Origin: an uncultured Desulfobulbaceae bacterium
GTDB lineage: Bacteria > Desulfobacterota > Desulfobulbia > Desulfobulbales > BM004
Direction of reading: 5' to 3'
Length of the DNA stretch: 6,119 nucleotides
Assembly: GCA_947258675.1 (NCBI GenBank)
Contig: CAMYJP010000430.1
Location: 1-6,119, forward strand
The notes under the pieces are model-generated. The model saw only the letters and a list, made by a program, of their open reading frames with translations. It had not been told where the DNA came from and ran no database searches. Shown piece by piece: positions 1 to 4,572 of the stretch (position 1 is its first letter; each line of letters opens with the position of its first letter). Made by a program: the position numbers and the translations under genes.

Positions 1-295
1 TGAAATAATTATAACCATCATAAACCTGATAAAAAACAGAAAGGTGTCCGGATCATTTTTGTTGGCAAGCTCTATTCATTCAATATCCTGAAAAACATTA
101 CTTTTTCACCCCAACCTATTATTTTTTCTGCTTTCCTCCCCAAATCCACCTCATAGCAATCATCTTTAGCAATAACACTTGGCCAAAAATAGCATTAATC
201 TAATCTTCTCCTGGGATTGACTTTGCTTTCTAATTTGGTAAAAATAATGGGGAACTATGCGCTGCGAAGTATAAGTGGAAGGAAAGGTAGTGAGA
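1..295. other. AT-rich stretch without a supported gene
   Basis: This stretch is AT-rich. Both strands are broken by frequent stops. A short frame open from the left edge on each strand could be the tail of something outside the window, but neither has a start, a recognisable motif or any length to support it. The only functional signal is the purine-rich GGAAGGAAAGG at 277-287, which serves the small gene that follows. I see no RNA gene, repeat or terminator here. Confidence 0.5.
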
Positions 296-451
296 ATGAC
301 AAAAAACATATACTTAATTTTTATATGCATCGCTTTCATATATGGAATAGCTATAGGTCGATACGAAATTTTTCCATTCTCTACCATTCAGGGAATAAAA
401 AATTTTTTATTTCCAATAGAGGAAACTACTACCTTCTCCAGAGAACATTAG
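296..451 (+). CDS. Small membrane-anchor-like protein, 51 aa, possibly a truncated gene
   Basis: An ATG at 296 lies 8 nt after a strong purine-rich ribosome binding site (277-287) and opens a 51-codon frame ending in TAG at 449-451. Residues 4-20 form one hydrophobic helix with few charges (IYLIFICIAFIYGIAIG). It is followed by the amphipathic run GRYEIFPFSTIQGIKNFLF at about 21-39 and a short polar tail. A transmembrane helix followed by a G-x-Y-x-x-F-P-F segment and then an abrupt stop looks like the N-terminal anchor of a larger periplasm-facing protein, from which the catalytic part is missing. I see no continuation in the next 280 nt. An in-frame GTG at 290 is an alternative start, but it sits almost on the ribosome binding site. 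An overlapping 87-codon frame (217-480) lacks both the ribosome binding site and any protein-like pattern. It could be a genuine small membrane peptide or the surviving head of a decayed gene. No function can be assigned. Confidence 0.5.
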   Translation: MTKNIYLIFICIAFIYGIAIGRYEIFPFSTIQGIKNFLFPIEETTTFSREH

Positions 452-744
452 AAACAAAACATACTAACCCTAACAGTTAATTGTGGACTGTTTTTTGCAT
501 TTCTCTAGTTGAAGTTTGGACCTGTTGGCAATAATTCATTTTTGCTAATATGAGATTTCTTGAATTGAATGTGCCGTCAGGAGGTTTAACGGCTGGAGTG
601 TTTCGTTCTTGATATAATATTAGTTGTTCCATGCTTTCTTGTTAGAGTTTTGTACGAAATTCTATTACCTATATTAAAAACCATAGCATGGGGAGGGAAA
701 AAGTTTTTTTCGCATAACAACAATTAAGCCTTGGGGGGGAACAT
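452..744 (+). other. Intergenic leader region upstream of the multiheme cytochrome gene
   Basis: This is about 290 nt without a gene. It contains the candidate promoter at 610-618 and an unusual G-run (GGGGGGGA, 733-740) just before the cytochrome ATG, which probably acts as its ribosome binding site at short spacing. CCATGC (629-634) could pair with GCATGG (686-691) across a long loop in the predicted leader, but this is weak. I looked for a c-di-GMP or other recognised riboswitch and did not see one. A poor -24/-12-like sequence (TGG at 484-486, TTGCA at 495-499) has the right spacing but mismatches in the -24 element. Confidence 0.4.
610..618 (+). promoter_or_regulatory. Candidate extended -10 promoter for the cytochrome gene
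   Basis: TGATATAAT is a perfect match to the extended -10 consensus TGnTATAAT of the housekeeping sigma factor. There is no good TTGACA at the right distance, which is tolerated in extended -10 promoters. Transcription would begin near 625, giving a leader of about 120 nt before the ATG at 745. The call rests on the sequence match alone. Confidence 0.4.
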
Positions 745-2541
745 ATGATCGGAAGAATTTCATTCACTATTTTTCTTTTTTGGGTAATTTTTCTTCTTTC
801 GCATTACAGTTATGCTTCTTTCCCTCATGCGCCCCATGATCTTGCCCATAGCGTATCGTGTGAAAGCTGTCATAGTGACGCCCTACCTGATACCAATCGT
901 AGTTCCATCTGCGACACATGCCACGATCCTCATTTTCAGGCTCAGCTCATCTCCTTTGCTGATCCTAATTTCTATCTTGCCACTGGAACAATCGTAAACG
1001 GCACCATTGCTGACAACGGCGACAATACCACGACCTTTACATACTCTACAGCCAACTATAAACAGGGTTGGAACCCGGTGGTTGACAATGCCGACTGGGG
1101 TGCCAAAACCAATACCGGCCGGGGTCTTATACTCGTGGTAAATAAGCTAGTAGATACAACTGAGGTACCGGATCAGACTTTTGAGGTTAAATCTGCAACC
1201 GGAACCACAGTAACTATTATCGGTCCTATGGAGACTACTCTGGGAGGCAAGGCATTTGGTGTTATGTATGGTCAATTATTAAAATCAGAAATAAACACTC
1301 CCAACAGCGGCATCCGTGCGGTGAAGCTGTTTGACCCCAACGGTGGTTTTGTCGATGAAATCGGTTCTCCAGCTAAAGGTATCTGCCAGGTTTGCCATAC
1401 CCAGACTCTGCACTGGAGTCCAGTTGCGCCCCCTGACGATGATCATTATGCGACCAGAGTATGCTCGGACTGTCATGATCATGGCTCAGGGTTTAAACCG
1501 GGTGCATCAGGCCAGGGACATGAGACGCACTTGACTGAGATTTATGGCCCTGCAATAGATTGTGTTGACTGTCATGGTTCAAACCAGCCACCATTGCTGG
1601 CCGACGGTAATAATCTAACAAATACAGGTGTCTGCAATTCCTGTCATAGTCCAGACGGTCCGTATGACGGAGTGGATGATGCAGCAATAGGCGCCAAGAA
1701 TAATTGGCCTGATGGTGTCTATAGTGGGGGCCTTTTGGCAGCCGGCAAGGAAAGGTGGTGTGTGGGCTGCCACGATTCCGGGACCTCGTTGATCGGCGGC
1801 CGACAGGCGCCAGATGTTGCCGGGAACAATACGAGCTATGGATATTATGTGTCCGGACATGGCGGTTCAGCGGCCACTGAATGCGGGGCGTGCCACGGCG
1901 CGGATATGGACCATAACTTTGACAATAAGAAGACATTTGAGGCAGCTTCCAACAATTACGGCCCTGGATTCAGATTGAAACTCATAAACGATCAAGAGCC
2001 CATGGTTATACCTTTACCAGGCAGTGGTTGCTACTATGATTCAGAAAACTACAGGTTGTGTTATTCCTGCCATGATGAAAAGACACTGTTGAATGATACA
2101 AGAGAGTATGGTGTCTATGGTTGCGCCAGTAATCCGTATAACAGTGTCAATGACCCGACTGTGACGGAGATGACGACTTTTTTTAAGAATGAGCTGTTGG
2201 CAGGAGGAGTTCATCCCGTCAATTTACACTGGGATCATTTGGCTGATGCAGATAAAGGGACTGAATCATTTCAAGGCCTGGCGCCACTCTGGTATGTAAA
2301 CGGCGGCCGCTCACGGGTATCATGTCCCACATGTCATAATCCACACGGTGATTTTCACGGTGCGGATATTCCAACAACAAAGATGACCCATGGAACCCTT
2401 GATATCGCATACGGCACCGATGCAAACGGTGATTACGGATTTATTGGTAGTAATGCTAATTTGAGTACAACCTGCACGCTGGTTTGCCATTTTGAGGAAG
2501 GCCATAAATGGTACAGGGATGAGCCCGGCACAGGCCCTTAA
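745..2541 (+). CDS. Secreted multiheme c-type cytochrome, about 11 haem sites, 598 aa
   Basis: A signal peptide is clear: residues 1-24 are hydrophobic and end in S-Y-A, with cleavage likely before S25, and there is no lipobox. The mature protein carries ten canonical CxxCH haem c sites at 39-43, 56-60, 214-218, 240-244, 273-277, 297-301, 339-343, 380-384, 439-443 and 527-531, plus an eleventh of CxxxCH form (CTLVCH, 577-582). About 18 further histidines in the mature chain are enough for bis-histidine ligation of every haem. Haems 1-2 are separated from the rest by some 150 residues without Cys. That stretch is Thr/Asn/Gly-rich and looks beta-rich. C429 and C460 lie outside haem motifs and might form a disulfide. 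The role would be electron transfer in the periplasm or outside the cell, as in metal-reducing or syntrophic Desulfobacterota. I cannot match it to a named cytochrome such as OmcS, OmcE or OmcZ. It stands alone, with no porin or other cytochrome beside it. The frame may have been cut short: see the tail at 2542-2620. Confidence 0.95.
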   Translation: MIGRISFTIFLFWVIFLLSHYSYASFPHAPHDLAHSVSCESCHSDALPDTNRSSICDTCHDPHFQAQLISFADPNFYLATGTIVNGTIADNGDNTTTFTYSTANYKQGWNPVVDNADWGAKTNTGRGLILVVNKLVDTTEVPDQTFEVKSATGTTVTIIGPMETTLGGKAFGVMYGQLLKSEINTPNSGIRAVKLFDPNGGFVDEIGSPAKGICQVCHTQTLHWSPVAPPDDDHYATRVCSDCHDHGSGFKPGASGQGHETHLTEIYGPAIDCVDCHGSNQPPLLADGNNLTNTGVCNSCHSPDGPYDGVDDAAIGAKNNWPDGVYSGGLLAAGKERWCVGCHDSGTSLIGGRQAPDVAGNNTSYGYYVSGHGGSAATECGACHGADMDHNFDNKKTFEAASNNYGPGFRLKLINDQEPMVIPLPGSGCYYDSENYRLCYSCHDEKTLLNDTREYGVYGCASNPYNSVNDPTVTEMTTFFKNELLAGGVHPVNLHWDHLADADKGTESFQGLAPLWYVNGGRSRVSCPTCHNPHGDFHGADIPTTKMTHGTLDIAYGTDANGDYGFIGSNANLSTTCTLVCHFEEGHKWYRDEPGTGP

Positions 2542-2620
2542 CAGCATTGAACTGATAGAAAATGATACGGTTGCAGCTGAGGTGAGATTCTTTACTAAGA
2601 ATAACATCTGCTATCCATAA
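2542..2620 (+). pseudogene. Coding-like tail of the cytochrome in the +1 frame
   Basis: Immediately after the cytochrome stop, the frame shifted by one base reads through 26 sense codons starting at 2540 (N-S-I-E-L-I-E-N-D-T-V..., ending N-I-C-Y-P) to a TAA at 2618-2620. The composition is protein-like, with alternating hydrophobic residues suggestive of a beta strand. That is unlike the AT-rich noncoding DNA beyond it. It could be the original C-terminus, lost by an indel near 2530-2541, or a chance open stretch. There is no haem motif in it. The call is tentative. Confidence 0.25.
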
Positions 2621-2695
2621 AAATTAGGATAATTGATCAGATATATATTATAGGCATTATCAATAAAACGCACTGGTTTCAGTTAAACTAATAGC

Positions 2696-2746
2696 TGTCT
2701 CACATGTCTCACCGACAACAAGTGTCTCGCTAAAGTACTTGAGACA
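2696..2746. repeat. TGTCTC/GAGACA cluster A, candidate activator binding site
   Basis: TGTCTC occurs at 2696-2701, 2705-2710 and 2723-2728, with the inverse GAGACA at 2741-2746. The last two are the core of a 9-bp perfect inverted repeat, AAGTGTCTC (2720-2728) and GAGACACTT (2741-2749), with a 12-nt spacer. The direct copies are 9 and 18 bp apart. An inverted repeat plus extra half-sites is the typical form of an upstream activating sequence for a dimeric enhancer-binding protein. The dyad centre is about 280 bp before the predicted sigma-54 start site. The DNA palindrome could also form an RNA hairpin, but the lack of a T-tract argues against a terminator. Confidence 0.55.
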
Positions 2747-2829
2747 CTTTTGGCCAACCATGATGGCCATCTATAAATTGAAATCATTCAATAAATTTTA
2801 AAATTACCCTAAATGCAAGTTTGATACTA

Positions 2830-2876
2830 TGTCTCCCGCAATCCAATAGTTGTCTCAGAAATACCATAATGAGACA
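2830..2876. repeat. TGTCTC/GAGACA cluster B, candidate activator binding site
   Basis: This is the second group of the same hexamer: TGTCTC at 2830-2835 and 2851-2856, and GAGACA at 2871-2876. The last two form an inverted repeat with a 14-nt spacer, whose centre lies about 150 bp before the predicted sigma-54 start. That is within the usual range for enhancer sites. The arrangement of a half-site upstream of a dyad repeats that of cluster A. Confidence 0.55.
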
Positions 2877-2987
2877 CATTTCGTTTTCTATCCCCTCTCT
2901 GCTCAAAAACAAAAAATACCTAATAACCTACTGATAATTAATAATAATTTAATTATTCCATTATAAATTATTCCCCTTTTGTAATCC

Positions 2988-3004
2988 TTGGCACACTTGT
3001 AGCA
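2988..3004 (+). promoter_or_regulatory. Sigma-54 (RpoN) -24/-12 promoter
   Basis: TTGGCACACTTGTAGCA matches the RpoN consensus TTGGCACgnnnnTTGCA closely. The invariant GG (2990-2991) and GC (3002-3003) have exactly 10 bp between them. Mismatches are the base after GGCAC and the second T of the -12 TTGC element. With C3003 as -12, transcription would start near 3015, three bases before the ATG of the 72-aa gene. Sigma-54 promoters require an ATP-dependent activator bound upstream, and the TGTCTC dyads are the obvious candidates. Confidence 0.65.
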
Positions 3005-3017
3005 TTCACTTCTAGGC

Positions 3018-3236
3018 ATGAGTCCCAACACTTCATTCATACAGCAGGTTTTAGAACTTACCCGAAGCATGATCATTCTGTCGGACGAAGGACATTCAGT
3101 TGCCCAGGATGATGGGTGTAGATTGCTTTGCGGGGTAGTTCAAGATTGTGCCTATAAAATTCGACTAGAAGCTGAACGAGAAAAAGAGGCGCATATCAAA
3201 GCCGGCAAATGGAGATCTGAAAAGAATAATGCATAG
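3018..3236 (+). CDS. Small conserved-looking helical protein, 72 aa, function unknown
   Basis: This is a soluble 72-aa protein with no signal peptide or membrane segment. The sequence suggests two helices: an N-terminal one (S6-S22, IQQVLELTRSMIILSD) and a C-terminal, highly charged amphipathic one (about 43-66, ending KAGKW). They are joined by a D-D-G-C loop. Three cysteines (C34, C38, C44) are spaced DGCRLLCGVVQDC, with no second motif to complete a metal knuckle. The pattern D-D-G-C...C-G-V-V-x-D-C-A-Y-K-I-R looks like a genuine conserved small family of deltaproteobacteria, but I cannot name it or give it a role. No Shine-Dalgarno precedes the ATG. If the sigma-54 promoter is right, the mRNA is practically leaderless. 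It sits 87 bp before the peroxiredoxin gene, on the same strand with no terminator between them, so read-through into the oxidative-stress genes is possible. Confidence 0.7.
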   Translation: MSPNTSFIQQVLELTRSMIILSDEGHSVAQDDGCRLLCGVVQDCAYKIRLEAEREKEAHIKAGKWRSEKNNA

Positions 3237-3256
3237 GATTTTACTGCAAGCACTGA

Positions 3257-3285
3257 TGATATAACCCAATCTATTTAATTTAGAT
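3257..3285 (+). promoter_or_regulatory. Candidate extended -10 promoter and operator for the peroxiredoxin operon
   Basis: TGATATAAC (3257-3265) is an extended -10 match, one base from the one upstream of the cytochrome. Directly downstream, ATCTATTTAATTTAGAT (3269-3285) is an imperfect palindrome: ATCTA, a 7-nt AT-rich centre, TAGAT. It would lie on the start site, where a repressor would block transcription. A Fur-family repressor such as PerR would fit a peroxide-defence operon, but the sequence is not a textbook PerR box. This is inference from position and symmetry. Confidence 0.35.
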
Positions 3286-3323
3286 ATTCCAAGAAACTAA
3301 AACAAAGAGGAGAAACAGAAATT

Positions 3324-3914
3324 ATGTGCACACTAGTTACCAGGCAGGCACCAGATTTTACCGCACAGGCAGTCATGGCAGATAACTCTTTTGCTGAGTT
3401 AACCCTATCGTCTTACAGAGGGAAATATGTAATTGTCTTTTTCTATCCCTTGGATTTCACCTTTGTCTGTCCCTCCGAAATTACAGCCTTTAATCGTGCG
3501 CTGGATGAGTTCCGAAAAAAAGATACAGAAATTATCGGAATTTCCGTAGATTCACAATTCACACACCTGGCATGGAAAAACACTCCGATTGACCAAGGAG
3601 GTATCGGCGATATTCAATTTCCATTAGTTGCTGATCTGGACAAAAAAGTTTCTCAAGCCTTCGGTGTTCTCCTTGAGGACGGAATTTCTCTGCGCGGGTT
3701 ATTTCTCATAGATAAGGAAGGAATTATCAGGCATGAGATTGTCAATGACCTGCCTTTGGGAAGGAATACTGATGAAGCACTTAGAATGGTTGATGCCCTG
3801 CAGTTTTTTGAGGCCCATGGAGATGTTTGCCCAGCCAACTGGAAAACAGGTGATGATGCCATGAAACCTACTGCTGAAGGAGTTGCAGATTATTTGGCAA
3901 AACATGCAGCATAA
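3324..3914 (+). CDS. Typical 2-Cys peroxiredoxin (AhpC/Prx1 type), 196 aa
   Basis: A cytoplasmic thiol peroxidase that reduces hydrogen peroxide, organic hydroperoxides and probably peroxynitrite. The peroxidatic cysteine is C49 in P42-L-D-F-T-F-V-C-P50, which gives the canonical P/T/C active site with T46. The matching arginine is R124 in S-L-R-G. The resolving cysteine is C169 in D-V-C-P-A-N-W. The chain is full length for the family. The G-G-I-G motif (92-95) associated with over-oxidation sensitivity is present. The C-terminal partner motif, usually Y-F, reads Y-L (190-191) near the extreme end, so sensitivity is uncertain. The ribosome binding site GAGGAG (3307-3312) is 11 nt before the ATG. 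The 109-aa gene follows after 44 bp and rubredoxin after that, suggesting one transcript. No AhpF or thioredoxin reductase is adjacent, so the reductant may be thioredoxin encoded elsewhere or the rubredoxin downstream. The subfamily call is firm. The partner is inferred. Confidence 0.96.
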   Translation: MCTLVTRQAPDFTAQAVMADNSFAELTLSSYRGKYVIVFFYPLDFTFVCPSEITAFNRALDEFRKKDTEIIGISVDSQFTHLAWKNTPIDQGGIGDIQFPLVADLDKKVSQAFGVLLEDGISLRGLFLIDKEGIIRHEIVNDLPLGRNTDEALRMVDALQFFEAHGDVCPANWKTGDDAMKPTAEGVADYLAKHAA

Positions 3915-3958
3915 TTACAGTTATCATTTATTTGCTAATAAAATAAGGAGACACCCCT

Positions 3959-4288
3959 ATGATGAACCTGGAAGAATTGAGAGCCAATCGCAGTATAGTT
4001 AACGAAATTGACTGGGCCATGACCCCGGAAAAAGCTATTGAAATGTACCTGGAATGGGGAACCGGTTGGATACGCGGCAATGACTTTGTCAGCCACCACA
4101 ACCAGGAATCCATTTATTTTGTGCTTTTTGACTGGGAGGGACCAAAAGTAACAGGCAATCGGCCCGGCGTTGGTGTGCACCCACTGAACAGGGAACTGAA
4201 GGAATGGGTCCAGGAAGCCATTGATGGTCCTTCCATTATGCATAATGCCGTTGGGATGGAAACTGTCAGCCAGAATATAACAGTTTAA
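3959..4288 (+). CDS. Conserved-looking small protein in a peroxiredoxin/rubredoxin cluster, 109 aa, DVU0772-like (tentative)
   Basis: This is a soluble protein with no signal peptide, membrane helix or cysteine. Visible segments are an N-terminal helix (L3-R11), the motif V-N-E-I-D-W-x-M-T-P-E-K-A (14-26) leading into an amphipathic helix with M-Y-L-E-W-G, and a middle rich in Trp, His and Asn (about 33-55). A central strand Y-F-V-L-F-D-W-E-G and a C-terminal helix (R-E-L-K-E-W-V-Q-E-A-I) follow. From memory it recalls the uncharacterised DVU0772 family of sulfate reducers, which has been listed with predicted PerR-regulated genes in Desulfovibrio. I could not check this. AAGGAG (3945-3950) lies 8 nt before the first of two adjacent ATGs (3959, 3962), and either could be used. 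Its place between peroxiredoxin and rubredoxin implies a role in oxygen or peroxide defence, but no activity is evident. A 125-codon frame on the opposite strand is a shadow. Confidence 0.85.
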   Translation: MMNLEELRANRSIVNEIDWAMTPEKAIEMYLEWGTGWIRGNDFVSHHNQESIYFVLFDWEGPKVTGNRPGVGVHPLNRELKEWVQEAIDGPSIMHNAVGMETVSQNITV

Positions 4289-4307
4289 GCATATCGAAAA
4301 AAAACAT

Positions 4308-4326
4308 CTCATAATAATTTTATGAG
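4308..4326 (+). other. Hairpin between the 109-aa gene and rubredoxin
   Basis: CTCATAA (4308-4314) and TTATGAG (4320-4326) form a perfect 7-bp stem with a 5-nt loop. It ends 5 nt before the rubredoxin Shine-Dalgarno. No T-tract follows, so it is unlikely to terminate transcription. It could be an mRNA processing or stabilising element, or a DNA operator half. It is AT-rich and only moderately stable. Confidence 0.35.
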
Positions 4327-4345
4327 CTAAAAGGAGGACTAGATT

Positions 4346-4501
4346 ATGGCAAAGTGGGAGTGCCCATGTGGATATGTTTATGACCCTGCAGAAGGAGATT
4401 ATGAAAATGGTATTGAGCCTGGAACCGCCTTTGAAGATTTACCTGATGAATGGGTTTGCCCAAAATGCGGGGCGGAAAAGGAATATTTCGACAAAATTTA
4501 A
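4346..4501 (+). CDS. Rubredoxin with a shortened (CxC) first iron knuckle, 51 aa
   Basis: A small cytoplasmic iron-sulfur electron carrier. The sequence follows the rubredoxin template: [15 protein letters not shown] near the N-terminus, then [15 protein letters not shown] at 22-36, then C-P-K-C-G at 38-42. The iron ligands are C6, C8, C38 and C41. The first pair is C-P-C (one residue between), where the family normally has C-x-x-C. The second pair is normal. The length is one or two residues short of usual. An excellent AAGGAGG Shine-Dalgarno (4330-4336) lies 9 nt before the ATG. It follows the peroxiredoxin and the 109-aa gene and closes the cluster. A role as electron donor to peroxide- or oxygen-reducing enzymes is therefore likely, with the peroxiredoxin as the nearest candidate. 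No rubrerythrin, desulfoferrodoxin or flavodiiron gene is in the window. Confidence 0.93.
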   Translation: MAKWECPCGYVYDPAEGDYENGIEPGTAFEDLPDEWVCPKCGAEKEYFDKI

Positions 4502-4520
4502 GAAGGTAGAGTAAAATCTA

Positions 4521-4554
4521 AAAGGGCAGGGCTGGATATTCCGCCCTGCCCTTT
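4521..4554. terminator. Strong hairpin terminator between convergent genes
   Basis: AAAGGGCAGGGC (4521-4532) pairs perfectly with GCCCTGCCCTTT (4543-4554) around a 10-nt loop. It starts 19 nt after the rubredoxin stop and lies 18 nt from the end of the convergent lipoprotein gene. A-rich DNA precedes it and TTT ends it, so the T-tract is short for the + strand and better for the - strand, where the A-rich segment reads as T. It probably serves as a bidirectional terminator. Confidence 0.85.
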
Positions 4555-4572
4555 CAGGTGAAACTCCATAAT

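Larger units (their letters stand above)
2621..2985. promoter_or_regulatory. Long regulatory intergenic region upstream of the 72-aa gene
   Basis: This stretch has no gene and no clear terminator for the cytochrome. Its left half carries the clustered TGTCTC/GAGACA hexamers, listed separately. Between the two hexamer groups, TGGCCA occurs twice (2751-2756, 2764-2769), 13 bp apart. The right half (about 2905-2980) is strongly AT-rich with runs such as AATAATTTAATTATT. That would be easy to bend between upstream activator sites and the sigma-54 promoter at 2988-3004. I did not find a convincing IHF site. Confidence 0.5.

Noticed and set aside
1..90. Possible gene tails open to the left edge on either strand
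   Set aside because: They are too short, have no recognisable motif, and the composition is indistinguishable from AT-rich noncoding DNA.
217..480. 87-codon + strand frame
   Set aside because: It overlaps the 51-codon gene in another frame, has no Shine-Dalgarno, and its composition is not protein-like. The 296-451 frame has both a ribosome binding site and a transmembrane pattern.
484..499. Second sigma-54 promoter upstream of the cytochrome
   Set aside because: The GG-N10-GC spacing and TTGCA are right, but the -24 element reads TGGACTG instead of TGGCACG, and no upstream activator repeats are visible.
1493..1936. 147-codon - strand frame inside the cytochrome gene
   Set aside because: It is a shadow of the cytochrome, rich in His/Arg/Ser because it reads the haem motifs backwards. 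It has no start signal or domain.
2696..2876. CRISPR-like array
   Set aside because: The repeated unit is only 6-9 bp, the spacing is irregular, and copies occur in both orientations. There are no cas genes.
2696..2876. Insertion sequence ends
   Set aside because: Multiple terminal repeats of some transposons can look similar, but no transposase or remnant lies between or beside the hexamers, and a sigma-54 promoter follows. It is kept only as an alternative.
3935..4312. 125-codon - strand frame opposite the 109-aa gene
   Set aside because: The + strand gene has a good ribosome binding site, operon context and a consistent protein pattern. The antisense frame has none of these.
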